A program made the position numbers and the translations under genes. 64,000 nt of DNA from Vulcanisaeta souniana JCM 11219. GTDB lineage: Archaea; Thermoproteota; Thermoprotei; Thermoproteales; Thermocladiaceae. This document shows positions 35,180-45,080 of the stretch, one piece after another. How positions within the stretch are numbered: the first letter of the stretch is position 1; every line of letters begins with the position of its first letter. The notes under the pieces were generated by a model that saw only the letters and a program-made list of their open reading frames with translations, had not been told where the DNA came from and made no database searches. The DNA is taken from contig NZ_AP026830.1 in assembly GCF_026000775.1 (NCBI RefSeq), positions 1,325,056 to 1,389,055 on the forward strand. Direction: 5' to 3'.

Positions 35180-37108
35180 ATGCCTGTCATGACTAATGAG
35201 GTTGGCTTCATAGTCAATGTGGAGAACCCATTGATCTACATAGCCTCCATAAAGAGGAACAGCGGTGTTAATAGGTATGACTACGTCTACATGCCCATGA
35301 GGGACTACGTAAATGACAGGGAGGTTAACGTAAACGTCCTTGGCCAAGTACTATGGGTTAGGCGAGAACCCTATAGGATTGGTGCTGATGGTTATGTGGC
35401 CGACGTACTCGAGGACATGCCCAGGGACAGCATTGTTGAGGTTGTGCAGGCCAGGGTCATGGTACTCGGCTATAAGTACGGTGATAGGATATACATGCCA
35501 AGGACAACGCCGGCCGTGGGCACCCCGGTTTACCTAGCCGACACGGGCATGGTCAGTGAGTTCGTGAATGTGGACCCAGAGAGGGCTCTGTGTATTGGTA
35601 GGTTGTCCCTCAGGTCCACCGTGCCCTACTGCATAGACATGAATGGCCTCAGGAGGCACCTGGCCATAATAGCGTCCACGGGTTCGGGAAAGACCTGGTC
35701 ATCAATAATACTCATTGAGGAACTACTAAGGAAGGGCGCAACAGTACTCGTCATTGACCCACACGGCGAGTACACACACATAAGGAACAGTGTCTCCAGA
35801 CTCGGCCCTCAATTCGTCGATAGGGTGACCATAATCAGTGCATCGGAGGGAGGCACGGGTGATCTTAGGTACAGGATAAACCTCCTTAGGGTACAACCCG
35901 ATGTGTTGGCTGACGTGGCAGGCGTGCCAAGGGGGGCCTCGAAGATTAGGTACGCAACATACCTACTGCACTCCCTGGTTAGGGCCATGGTTAAGTACAG
36001 TGGTGTTAGGCAATTGGGCACGCTGGACACAATGATCAGGGTAATCAATGAGTTTCTTGAGCATAACGGCAACATCAACATAGAGCGACTAATCAAGCAA
36101 TACAACGCATCCCTCAGTGAGGAGGGTAGGAGGAAGGTCGATAAAATACTCAATGAGATCAGGGACCTCGTGGACAACAAGCCCAATAGGGCGTTACTGG
36201 TTAGCACAAGGGTTTACCTAAGGAAGTTAAGGAGGATCGGCCTCTACACGTATTGGTCACTGCCGTTGAACGATATACTAAGGCCAAGCTCCGTAACAAT
36301 AATTAACCTAGCTGGTTTGAACGACGAGGTTCAGGACCACGTGGTATACCACGTACTTACCAGGGTGTTTAGGGCCAGGGTGAACCATGTGAGGAACCTG
36401 CCGGGCCCCAAGTACCCATTCCCCGTGGTGGTCATCCTCGAGGAGGCCCATAGGTTTGCCCAACCCAGGGCCATTAAGTCAACACTTAGTCTAGGCATTA
36501 TCTCCAGGATTGCCGGTGAGGGACGTAAGTTCGGCGCCTACCTAGTTGTAATAACCCAGAGGCCGTCTAAGGTTGACCCAGACGTACTCAGCCAATGCAA
36601 TAGCCAAATAATACTTAGGCTCGTTAATCAAAGGGATATAATGGCCGTACTCAGCGCCAGTGAGGTGCTTAATGAGGAGCTCGGGCGCTTAATACCAATG
36701 TTAGACGTTGGTGAGGGTATCGTCGTAGGCCCAATCACGCCACTACCACTCGTGATTAGGCTCAGGGATAGGGTCCTTGATTATGGAGGTTCAGACATAG
36801 ACCTAAGCAAGGCCTGGGGTGTTGTTGGCGCTGGCGTCGATGACGTAAGAAGGGGTGTTGAGAAGGCCCTGGGCACCAGGGTTGGTGTTAATGGCGTCCT
36901 TGAAGCGCTACCATTAATTAATGAGGTTAGTGACGTGAGCATGGAGTTGGGGATTATCAGGGGTAGGGTTGGTGGTTCTTACGTGGAGGTTAGGGTTAAT
37001 GACAATTCCTGGAGTTGCGAGGCGTGTGGTTCTCCTTACGATCCCTGCCCCCACGTCATAGCATTAACAGCAAAAGCAATTAAGGATGGATTACTGAAGG
37101 TTGGTTAG
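35180..37108 (+). CDS. herA: HerA-type DNA translocase/helicase with C-terminal SWIM-like zinc motif
   Basis: Hexameric ATPase that works with Mre11-Rad50 (and normally NurA) in DNA end resection. 642 residues: an N-terminal HAS barrel, Walker A ASTGSGKT (K171), LVIDPHGEYTH, Walker B VVILEEAHRF and the Arg-finger region GRKFGAYLVVITQRPSKV. About 100 extra residues follow the usual end. They finish with C613, C616, C623 and H625 in CEACGSPYDPCPHVIALT, very like a SWIM zinc finger. No nurA gene lies in the cluster. The stop overlaps the possible TTG start of mre11; ATG 37110 follows it directly. Confidence 0.9.
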   Translation: MPVMTNEVGFIVNVENPLIYIASIKRNSGVNRYDYVYMPMRDYVNDREVNVNVLGQVLWVRREPYRIGADGYVADVLEDMPRDSIVEVVQARVMVLGYKYGDRIYMPRTTPAVGTPVYLADTGMVSEFVNVDPERALCIGRLSLRSTVPYCIDMNGLRRHLAIIASTGSGKTWSSIILIEELLRKGATVLVIDPHGEYTHIRNSVSRLGPQFVDRVTIISASEGGTGDLRYRINLLRVQPDVLADVAGVPRGASKIRYATYLLHSLVRAMVKYSGVRQLGTLDTMIRVINEFLEHNGNINIERLIKQYNASLSEEGRRKVDKILNEIRDLVDNKPNRALLVSTRVYLRKLRRIGLYTYWSLPLNDILRPSSVTIINLAGLNDEVQDHVVYHVLTRVFRARVNHVRNLPGPKYPFPVVVILEEAHRFAQPRAIKSTLSLGIISRIAGEGRKFGAYLVVITQRPSKVDPDVLSQCNSQIILRLVNQRDIMAVLSASEVLNEELGRLIPMLDVGEGIVVGPITPLPLVIRLRDRVLDYGGSDIDLSKAWGVVGAGVDDVRRGVEKALGTRVGVNGVLEALPLINEVSDVSMELGIIRGRVGGSYVEVRVNDNSWSCEACGSPYDPCPHVIALTAKAIKDGLLKVG

Positions 37109-37109
37109 A

Positions 37110-38345
37110 ATGCTGATCGCGCAATTAGCCGATATACACCTTGGGCATAGGCAGTATGGACTTGATGAGAGGCTTGAGGATTATAATAGGGCGTTCCTAA
37201 GTGCCGTTAACGAGGTACTTAGACTTAGGGAGAAGGGCGGGTTGGACACTGTGATAATTAGTGGGGACTTCTTCGATACGCAGAGGCCACCGCCTAGTAT
37301 TTACGTGACAGCAATAAGGGGCTTAACTAGGCTTAGGGAGGCGGGTATCAGGGTCGTAGTAATCAGGGGTAATCATGATGCGTCCATAATTAACCCAGTG
37401 GAGAATCCATTAACCGTGCTTCATCAAATGGGCCTAATTGACTACCTTGATGGTAATTATATTGACTTGGGTGGCGTTAGGGTTATTGGTGCTGGCACTG
37501 TTTATACTGATATACAGAATAGGCTCATTAATGAGTTAAGTACGTTGAGGGGCAATGGAGTGAATATTGCCGTGATACACCAGTACATTGAGGGAGCTCC
37601 ATACATATACCCAATGCCCAACGTGGATGTCTTCATGGTTAATGAGAAACCCCTGGCTCAGCTGGGTCTTGATTACATTGCCGTGGGCCACATACATGAA
37701 CACGGGCTTAAGCACCCAAGGATAAACGCGGTCTACCCGGGTTCACTGGAGGTTTGGGATGCCAGGGAATTCGAGATTTATGAATATACTGACGACAGAT
37801 TGAGAAAGATTAAGGACATTGATCCCAAGGGTTTCCTGCTCCTCGATGTTGGTAATAACGGCGTTAGGGTAAGTAGTGTCAAGATAGGGCCATCCAGGAG
37901 GCTGGTCAGGGTTAGGATTAAGTATGATGATGCTAAACCAAGCACTGTTAAGAGGGATGTCTCCTACATAGCCAGTAACATGGATCAGAGGGGTTCATTG
38001 GTGATACTGGAGATTGAGGGTAGGGTGGCCGGTGGTTACTCAACGAGGGACTTCAACACCACCGAACTAAGGAGGCTATTTAGCAAGGCATGGGTTGACG
38101 TAAGGCTCGTCCTTGAGAGACAGAGCGCCGAGAGAAGCCCTAGGGTGTTTGGTGGAATTGGCGAAATAATTAGGCAGGCATTGAGGTCTAGGTTGGGCGA
38201 TGAGGAGGTAGGTGTGGTAATGGATGTAATAGAGAGGGTTAAGGCTGATGATGAGGATGGCGCCCTCAAAACCCTGGAGAGGTTCATTGGTGTGCCACTG
38301 AGCGGTAGTAAGTCGATAAAGGATTGGTTGGGTGCGTCGGAATGA
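37110..38345 (+). CDS. mre11: DNA double-strand break repair nuclease Mre11
   Basis: Metallophosphoesterase of about 411 residues. All nuclease motifs are present: DIHLGH, GDFFD, RGNHD, IHQY and GHIHEHG, followed by the capping domain and a C-terminal Rad50-binding region. It trims DNA ends as part of the Mre11-Rad50 complex. ATG 37110 begins one base after the herA stop, and its own stop overlaps the rad50 start as ATGA, so the three proteins are co-translated. Confidence 0.95.
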   Translation: MLIAQLADIHLGHRQYGLDERLEDYNRAFLSAVNEVLRLREKGGLDTVIISGDFFDTQRPPPSIYVTAIRGLTRLREAGIRVVVIRGNHDASIINPVENPLTVLHQMGLIDYLDGNYIDLGGVRVIGAGTVYTDIQNRLINELSTLRGNGVNIAVIHQYIEGAPYIYPMPNVDVFMVNEKPLAQLGLDYIAVGHIHEHGLKHPRINAVYPGSLEVWDAREFEIYEYTDDRLRKIKDIDPKGFLLLDVGNNGVRVSSVKIGPSRRLVRVRIKYDDAKPSTVKRDVSYIASNMDQRGSLVILEIEGRVAGGYSTRDFNTTELRRLFSKAWVDVRLVLERQSAERSPRVFGGIGEIIRQALRSRLGDEEVGVVMDVIERVKADDEDGALKTLERFIGVPLSGSKSIKDWLGASE

Positions 38346-40753
38346 TTACGAGGATTGAGATTGAGAACTTCAAGTCGATAGTGAGGGGTAAGGCGGTCAT
38401 TAGTGAGGGCATTAACTTCATTCATGGGCCCAATGGCTCGGGCAAGACAAGCATCCTCGAGGCAATGGCTATAGCCCTATACGGAACCGAGTGGGTCAGG
38501 GGCAGGTACAAGCTAGGCGACTTGGTTAGGCGCGGTGCCTCCAGCGCCATTATCCGCCTCGAGTACTTGGGCGTTGATGGTCGTAGGTACCTGATCCAGA
38601 GATCCTTTAGCGTGGAGAAGACCCTTGAGTCCCAGACCTACGTCATCGACGAGGGTGGTAAGAGGGTTGCGGCCAGGGATAGGGAGGTCACTCAGTTCAT
38701 TGTTAAGACCACGGGTATTGACCTGGAGACCTTCTCAGAGCTTCTCTACGTTAGGCAGGGGGAGATTAGGGAGATACTAAGGGGTGGGAGGAAGGGGGAG
38801 TTTAGGCTTGATACGTTGCTTAGGCTTGATGCGATTGAGAGGGCTAGGCAGGACGTGGTTAGGGAGGGGTTTAGGGTGGTGGCTAATACCGTGGAGGGCC
38901 TGAGGGGGAGGATTGAGGTGCTCGAACGTGAACTGAAGAACAGAAGAGAAGAGCTGAGTAGACTCGAGAGGGAGGTTTCCGAGGTTACCAGGATACTTGA
39001 GGGTAAGGAGAAGGAACTTGGGGCTGTTGAGGGTGAATTAAATGACTTAATGACTAGGGAGCAGGAACTTGAAAAACTCGAGAAGGAGTATGGAGAACTC
39101 AAACAAAGGCTTAATGCACTTACTGAGGAGGAATCAGCCCTAGTTAATGAGTTGAATACGTTGAAGAATAGCCTAAGGCAGTTGGATAAGTTGAGGGGGA
39201 GGATTAGTGAACTCGAGCGTGTGGTCTCAAGGGAGGAAGAACTGAGAGGGAGGATCGAGGAGTTAATGAGGAAGCGTGATGAGGTCAAGGGCAAGTTGGC
39301 GCTGGCCCAGGGCGCAAGGCGGAGGATCGAGGCAATAAGCAGGGAGTTAACCGGTATTGATGCAAGCATTAAGGAGTTGAATAATGCGTTGGACAGGGTT
39401 AATCAACTTAGGGCGAAGGCTGAGGAGTTAAGAAGGAGGTTGGCCAGGAAGGCGTCGATTGAGGTTGAGGTGGGTAATGCCAAGGATGAGTTGGCCAGGG
39501 TAAACGCTGAGATGGAGCACCTGGAGCTTGAACTGAACCTACTCAGGGAAGGCCCGGTTGAGAAATGTCCATTGTGCGGTAGGCCCCTGGGTAGGGACTT
39601 GGCCCAGGAATTGGTCTTGAGTAGGAATGCGAGGCTAATGGAATTGAGGAAGAGGAGGGAGGATTTAATGACTAGGTTGGGTGGGTTGAGCCGTGAAATG
39701 GAGGAATTGGGTAGGTTGGAGGAGGAATTGAGGGATGTTGAGGGCAGTATCAGTAGGGAGGATGTAATAAGGTCTTCATTGAGTGATTTACGTAGGAGGA
39801 GGGAGCAATTGATTGAGGAGTTGACGAAACTCAATGAGTACAATGAGGAGTCCTTACTGGGCGAACTGAGAGCACTAGAGTCAGAGCTGAGTGGGTTGAA
39901 TAGGAATATTGAGGAATTGAATAAGGCCAAGGTAGAGCTTGCCGAACTCAGGGGAAGACTGGCCGGCGCGGATGAGCTGGAGAGGAGAATTAGGGATGAT
40001 GAGTCTAGGCTTGTTAACCTACGTAGTATCAGGGCAGGTATTGAGGTTAGACTAAGGGAACTGGAGGATAGTGTTGAAAAGCTTGGGGTTGTTAGGTCTA
40101 GGATTAAGGACCTGAGTTCCAGGAGGGATTCATTGATGAGAGAGGTTGGGGAGTTGAGGGGTAGGATTGAGGCGCTGAGGGATAGGATTGAGAGGTTAAG
40201 GGGTGAGTTGAAGAGCAGGGACTCGGAGGTAGGTGGCGTTAGGGCTGAGCTCGATAGGTATGTGAAAGCCATGGATGCACTTAGTAGGCTTCAGCAGGCT
40301 CTTGATGATGTTAAGCCAGTGGTTAGGAGGCTGTTCTTGGATTCTGTTAATGAGGAATTGAATGTAATGATGAAGGAACTAATGCATAAAACCTCATACT
40401 CCCTCCTGGAGGTCAGTGAGGATTACGATGTAATGGTTAGGAGGAATGACGGCATTACATTACCCATTGAGGCATTATCAATTGGAGAGAGAAACCTAGT
40501 ATCGCTAATGCTTAGGTATGCAATTGCCAGGGTGGTCATGGGGTTAATACCAATACTCATACTAGATGAACCCACAGAACACCTTGATGAGGAGCATAGG
40601 CGTAGGGTCGGTGACTGGATAAGGAGTCTCAGTAATGGCGTTAGGACCGTGATAATAACTTCGCACGTGGATGCCCTGGAGACCATTGCAGATAACGTGG
40701 TGAGGGTTGGCTTCATAAATGAGAGGGGTGAGTCGATGTTCGCGAACTCTTGA
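38342..40753 (+). CDS. rad50: DNA double-strand break repair ATPase Rad50
   Basis: SMC-like ATPase of 803 residues. The Walker A motif GPNGSGKTS lies near residue 35. Long heptad-rich coiled coils flank the zinc hook CPLCGRP (C409 and C412). The C-terminal lobe has the signature LSIGERNLVS and Walker B ILILDEPTEHLDEE. It is somewhat shorter than the roughly 880 residues of well-known archaeal Rad50, which implies shorter arms. ATG 38342 is chosen for the ATGA overlap with mre11. Confidence 0.95.
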   Translation: MITRIEIENFKSIVRGKAVISEGINFIHGPNGSGKTSILEAMAIALYGTEWVRGRYKLGDLVRRGASSAIIRLEYLGVDGRRYLIQRSFSVEKTLESQTYVIDEGGKRVAARDREVTQFIVKTTGIDLETFSELLYVRQGEIREILRGGRKGEFRLDTLLRLDAIERARQDVVREGFRVVANTVEGLRGRIEVLERELKNRREELSRLEREVSEVTRILEGKEKELGAVEGELNDLMTREQELEKLEKEYGELKQRLNALTEEESALVNELNTLKNSLRQLDKLRGRISELERVVSREEELRGRIEELMRKRDEVKGKLALAQGARRRIEAISRELTGIDASIKELNNALDRVNQLRAKAEELRRRLARKASIEVEVGNAKDELARVNAEMEHLELELNLLREGPVEKCPLCGRPLGRDLAQELVLSRNARLMELRKRREDLMTRLGGLSREMEELGRLEEELRDVEGSISREDVIRSSLSDLRRRREQLIEELTKLNEYNEESLLGELRALESELSGLNRNIEELNKAKVELAELRGRLAGADELERRIRDDESRLVNLRSIRAGIEVRLRELEDSVEKLGVVRSRIKDLSSRRDSLMREVGELRGRIEALRDRIERLRGELKSRDSEVGGVRAELDRYVKAMDALSRLQQALDDVKPVVRRLFLDSVNEELNVMMKELMHKTSYSLLEVSEDYDVMVRRNDGITLPIEALSIGERNLVSLMLRYAIARVVMGLIPILILDEPTEHLDEEHRRRVGDWIRSLSNGVRTVIITSHVDALETIADNVVRVGFINERGESMFANS

Positions 40754-40793
40754 TGCAAGAAGCAGTTAAATAATGATTCCAGAGCCTTAACTA

Positions 40794-41663
40794 GTGCCTA
40801 TGAGGAGGGGAGTGCCTGCGTATGTGCTTGGTGGACTAATAATACTCATGGGGTTCCTATTATCGATATCGCTAATACTCTCAATACCGTCACCCCTAAC
40901 CGCAGTCACCGGGTACCTAAACCTAACGGCCAATGCCTACCTAGGCCTGGGGAACAACCTTCTGGTGATTGTTGGGGTTAATAACTTCAATTTCCCAATA
41001 ACAGAGCTAAACCTATACATACCCAGTACTGGGACTAACATAACAATAAGCACGAAGATACCAAGCAGCTCATACTTCCTAGTAATGATTTACCAGGGGG
41101 TCAACTCCACGGTGATCACGGCCCCGGGACTCACGATAACCGGCAACCCAGGAAACCTGGCAAACCTAACAAGGTCTAATTCGGCCTATGGGCTTAATGC
41201 CACGACTATCGTGTATGACGTAACAAAGAAAAGCACATTCCAACTGACAACCCAGGACTCAGGCATAATCTACGCAGTGCCACTCATAACAAACCTAACC
41301 AAGCCCGCACTGGGCATTTACGTATTCCAAATGACGCCAATGGGAAACACGGAAATCACAGGATTCAACATGGTATCCATCAGCCAACAATTCATAGGCG
41401 AAGTCAAGTGCAACATCAGCGAACCAATAACAATAACGCCCAACACGCCAATCCACTTCACAATAAACATAACCACCACAAACGGCACACTGAAGCCACT
41501 GGGTATTTGGTACACCTGCAATGCAACACCAACCTCATCACTACCATCACTACTCTACCTAAACCTAGCCCTTAAGTATGACTATACATATAACAGCATA
41601 GTGATTAATAGAGAGGATTGGTTTTCAGTATATATAGTACCCATGCAAATGAGTAATACGTAA
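40794..41663 (+). CDS. Secreted or surface-anchored glycoprotein-like hypothetical
   Basis: About 289 residues with one N-terminal hydrophobic helix (YVLGGLIILMGFLLSISLIL) and a long extracytoplasmic part. The latter is rich in Asn, Thr, Ser and Ile, with many N-x-S/T sequons and beta-strand propensity. No family is recognised. A TATA element (40765-40774, GTTAAATAAT) precedes GTG 40794 at leaderless distance; ATG 40800 is an alternative start. It probably is a pilin-like, S-layer-associated or substrate-binding surface protein. It follows rad50 but has its own promoter. Confidence 0.7.
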   Translation: MPMRRGVPAYVLGGLIILMGFLLSISLILSIPSPLTAVTGYLNLTANAYLGLGNNLLVIVGVNNFNFPITELNLYIPSTGTNITISTKIPSSSYFLVMIYQGVNSTVITAPGLTITGNPGNLANLTRSNSAYGLNATTIVYDVTKKSTFQLTTQDSGIIYAVPLITNLTKPALGIYVFQMTPMGNTEITGFNMVSISQQFIGEVKCNISEPITITPNTPIHFTINITTTNGTLKPLGIWYTCNATPTSSLPSLLYLNLALKYDYTYNSIVINREDWFSVYIVPMQMSNT

Positions 41664-41687
41664 TAAGCCCAATCGCGTTACCAATCC

Positions 41688-43082
41688 GTGAGTGTGAGCC
41701 TCAACTACTTACTTAATCCTAGGTCAATAGCCATAATAGGCGCCACGGCTAGGGAGGGGAGCGTTGGTGGTGTCATAACCAGGAACCTACTGACGAAGTT
41801 CAGGGGTAGGGTCTACCTGGTCAACCCAGGTTATAATGAGTTACTCGGTCATAGGGTTTACAGGTCAGTGCTTGAGGTTCCCGATGAGGTTGACTTGGCC
41901 GTGATAGTTACGCCAGCGCCCACAGTACCCAAAATAATGAGTGAATGCGTTGCTAAGGGTGTTAGGGTTGCCGTAATAATTAGTGGTGGTTTTAGTGAGG
42001 TTGGTGAGGACGGGGCAAAACTCGAGAGGGAGGTTAAGGAAGCGGCACAGGGTAGGGTCAGGATACTCGGTCCCAACTGCATTGGTGTTTACAACGCCTT
42101 TAATGGCCTAGACACATTCTTCATACCACAGGGCAGGATGGAGAGACCTAGGGCGGGGCCAATAGCCCTCATAAGCCAGAGCGGTGCCGTTGCTGCTGCG
42201 ATCCTCGATTGGGCGGCTAGGAAGGGTATTGGCGTTGGCATTGCTGTGAACTACGGAAATAAGCTCGACATTAGTGAGGTGGAGTTGCTCGAGGCCTTGG
42301 TGGGTAATGAGGATCTGAGGGTCGTGGTCATGTACGTGGAGGGGTTGAAGTACCCTGGGGAGGGCAGGAGGTTACTTGAGGTTATGAGGCAGGTGACTAA
42401 GGTTAAGCCCGTGATTGTCTACAAGGCAGGTAGGTCGAAGTCCTCGGGTAGGGCCGTTAAGTCCCACACGGCCGCCCTGGCGGGTAATTACGAGATCTAC
42501 AGGGCAATGCTAAGGCAGACAGGTGCCATAGAGGTTAATAACTTGATGGATGCGCTCGAGGTCGCTAAGGCATTAGCCACACAGCCGTTGCCAAGGGGCA
42601 ACAGGGTCTTAATAATCACCGATAGTGGCGGGGCTGGTGTTCAGGCTGTTGATAATGTGGAGTCCGTTGGATTGGTAGTGCCCGAGCTGCCTCAGGAGGT
42701 TCGGAGCACCCTGGCCAAGTCATTACCACCCTTCGTAAGCACTGCAAACCCGATTGACTTGACGGGTAGTGCCACGGACGCCATGTACAAGTTCGTCCTA
42801 GACACCGTACTACCGACTGGCCACATCGACATGGCGCTGGTACTAGCCCAAATGCAGTTGCCTGGCATGACGCCTAAGCTTGCGGATTACGTAATCGAGG
42901 CCAGGAGGTTCGGTAAGCCAATAGTCGTTTATGGAATCAGCGCGAATGAGGATGCGAGGGCCTTTAAGGCGAGGCTTGAGGAGGGTGGTGTGCCGACGTA
43001 CGAGAGGTTGGAGACCGCGGCTAACGCCCTGAGGGCTCTGTACGAATACGCGGTCACCAGGGGGTTAGTCCGTCCTCGTTAG
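41688..43082 (+). CDS. acdA: ADP-forming acyl-CoA (acetyl-CoA) synthetase, alpha subunit
   Basis: Catalyses acyl-CoA + ADP + Pi to acid + ATP + CoA, an archaeal energy-conserving step. 464 residues: CoA-binding domain with IAIIGATAREGSVG, succinyl-CoA-synthetase-like domains with LGPNCIGVYN and LISQSGAVAAA, and the phosphohistidine in KSHTAALAG. The beta (ATP-grasp) subunit is not encoded next to it, so it must come from elsewhere in the genome. The start is GTG at 41688. The 3' end overlaps the convergent antiporter gene. Confidence 0.92.
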   Translation: MSVSLNYLLNPRSIAIIGATAREGSVGGVITRNLLTKFRGRVYLVNPGYNELLGHRVYRSVLEVPDEVDLAVIVTPAPTVPKIMSECVAKGVRVAVIISGGFSEVGEDGAKLEREVKEAAQGRVRILGPNCIGVYNAFNGLDTFFIPQGRMERPRAGPIALISQSGAVAAAILDWAARKGIGVGIAVNYGNKLDISEVELLEALVGNEDLRVVVMYVEGLKYPGEGRRLLEVMRQVTKVKPVIVYKAGRSKSSGRAVKSHTAALAGNYEIYRAMLRQTGAIEVNNLMDALEVAKALATQPLPRGNRVLIITDSGGAGVQAVDNVESVGLVVPELPQEVRSTLAKSLPPFVSTANPIDLTGSATDAMYKFVLDTVLPTGHIDMALVLAQMQLPGMTPKLADYVIEARRFGKPIVVYGISANEDARAFKARLEEGGVPTYERLETAANALRALYEYAVTRGLVRPR

Positions 43083-44264
43083 TCGTACCCTACAGGCCTC
43101 GCGCCTGTACACTACGGCGCCGACTATGGTTGTTATCAACACCATGAGTATTATGATGCCGAACTCACCCATGTTAATTAAGCCACTGCTCAACCCTATG
43201 GATGCGATTACGAGTCCCATCTCACCCCTGGGTATCATGCCGTAGCTGACGACCATTGAGTCACGGCGATTACGAAGCCTTAGGTAGGCGAATGGGTATA
43301 TACCAACGACCTTACCAACCACCGCTGCTAATGAAACCACGAGTGCCACCACCAGTACCTCAGTATTGAGTATATACCTGAAGTTTAGTTGTAGGCCCAT
43401 GGCTATGAAGAATATGGAGCCGAATATTGCCAGTAACACGTTCACAGTCTCCCTAACCCTCTGCGAGGACCTGCTCTCGGCAACGGCCACGCCGGCTATG
43501 AACGCGGCAATGACCTCGGAGAAGCCCAGCGTAGTCATTATGAGGACTATGCCGAAGAGGACCACTAGGGATGCGTAGGTAATCACCTCCTCACCAACCC
43601 TATTCAGGGCCCTGGGTATGAATAGCACGGACAGTATGAATACCAGGACCCAAAGGGCCACGGTCTTGACAGCCGCGGTTATGGCGCCATACGTAAGGCC
43701 GCCGGCGCCCACGGTGGTTATGACCATGGAAAGGAGTATTAGAGCCACGACATCGTCTATCGACGCCGCCGTGATCAAAACCCTAGTGCTTGGTAGGCCC
43801 GTCAAGCCCTCACGCTCGATGATCCCGGCGACCACGGCTAGGCTCGTGGGTGCCGTCGATAGGGCAATTATTGCGGATTCCGTGGGTTGCAACCCAACGG
43901 TTGTTAAGGCCCAGTAGACCAGGGCGAAGGGGGTTATGGCCCCGAAGACGGCGGCTAATACGCCGTATATGCCGCCTTCCCTGAGTGTGGATAGGCCGTG
44001 CTCAAGGCCCGAGGCGAAGAGTAGGAGTATTATTGAGAGGTTTGTTAGGAATAGTAGGTAATCATTGATTGTGAATAACTCCAGGTGCATGAACGCGTTC
44101 AGTAGTGAGCCCAGTGCGTATGGGCTTAGGGCAAGTCCTATCAGGAGTTCGGCGACTACCCTGGGAAAGCCATACCTAGAGAGGACACCACCGGCCAAGT
44201 CAGCTAGTAGGATTAGTATGCTAACCTCAAGGAGCGTGAGGAAGATAGTCTCGCCAGTAGGCAC
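43065..44264 (-). CDS. Cation/proton antiporter, CPA2 (Kef/NapA) type
   Basis: 399 residues with about twelve membrane helices. The ion-binding pair of acidic residues lies in the helix containing AASIDDVVALILLS. LLFASGLEH and the broken-helix segments agree with the NapA/Kef fold, and SYGMIPRGEMGLVIA is typical of the C-terminal part. There is no cytoplasmic regulatory domain. It would exchange Na+ or K+ for protons, useful for pH homeostasis. The start is GTG at 44264. Confidence 0.87.
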   Translation of the reverse strand: MPTGETIFLTLLEVSILILLADLAGGVLSRYGFPRVVAELLIGLALSPYALGSLLNAFMHLELFTINDYLLFLTNLSIILLLFASGLEHGLSTLREGGIYGVLAAVFGAITPFALVYWALTTVGLQPTESAIIALSTAPTSLAVVAGIIEREGLTGLPSTRVLITAASIDDVVALILLSMVITTVGAGGLTYGAITAAVKTVALWVLVFILSVLFIPRALNRVGEEVITYASLVVLFGIVLIMTTLGFSEVIAAFIAGVAVAESRSSQRVRETVNVLLAIFGSIFFIAMGLQLNFRYILNTEVLVVALVVSLAAVVGKVVGIYPFAYLRLRNRRDSMVVSYGMIPRGEMGLVIASIGLSSGLINMGEFGIIILMVLITTIVGAVVYRREACRVRLTRTD

Positions 44265-44379
44265 AGGCTGCGTTGGGTGTTCGCCTTAATAAACAATACT
44301 TCGGGCCCCCCTTTAATGATAAGGAATAGAAAATAAAACCATTTTTTAACACTATGCAATAATATAATGCCATTACACA

Positions 44380-45047
44380 TTACGTACTTGAACTAATTAC
44401 CGTTACCTGGTTAGTAAATACATCAACGGTAACCGTTATTGGCGATGAACCATTGAAACGACCTAGATAGTTCCCGAAGGTTGACGTGAAGTTTATAGTC
44501 TCATAAAGCGGTGAATAGCCACCGGGCCTGCTTGGGTCGAGCATGAATATGTCGCTGAGCATCACGACATACGTATAACCAACCACCGGGTTGTTGAGGT
44601 TCCAGGTCCACTTATCCTGACCCAGGATTGGATTGCCTGAGTAGCCCCAGCCAATCGCTCCCTGGGTAACAGTCTAAGATACCTGCACGTAGACGTTGAA
44701 TGGACCAGCACTAATTGTGTAGGATATTGCTTGCTGATTAGATGATGAACCCGTCGGCGCAGCACCCCAGAATACCTGACCTAGATAGATATTGGAATAC
44801 GCATTACGCCCTCACCTGCGTAGCACATTAACAGTGCTCAAACCCTTAACAATGCTTGCTACGTATGGGTTGCCCAGGGAGCCGACAATGCATACCGTGG
44901 GCTTAGTAACACCATTGAGTAGGGCATAGAGTGCATTGCCATTATTATCACAGATCCATGAGGCATGTGAAGCTGCATTAGGGATATGGCGGCGATCACC
45001 ACCACAACGCTAACTAGGGCATAGATTACCCACCTCATAAACATCAT
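44380..45047 (-). pseudogene. Degraded gene for a secreted or membrane-anchored protein
   Basis: The first 25 codons encode a signal/anchor helix (MRWVIYALVSVVVVIAAISL). The remainder continues in another frame (shift near 44960-44985) as ASHASWICDNNGNALYAL and onward. That second frame is interrupted by TGA at 44814-44812 and TAG at 44676-44674, but is otherwise coherent to TAA at 44382-44380, passing NIYLGQVFWGAAPTG and TFGNYLGRFNGSS. Three lesions in one reading path indicate a pseudogene. The family is unrecognised; the style resembles the surface protein at 40794. Confidence 0.75.
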
Positions 45048-45080
45048 TAAGCCACCCTAAGACTTTTTTCACTTGTGTGT

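Noticed and set aside
44380-45047. Recoding of TGA or TAG as an amino acid
   Set aside because: A separate frame shift in the same gene makes decay the simpler explanation, and no recoding element or machinery is seen.
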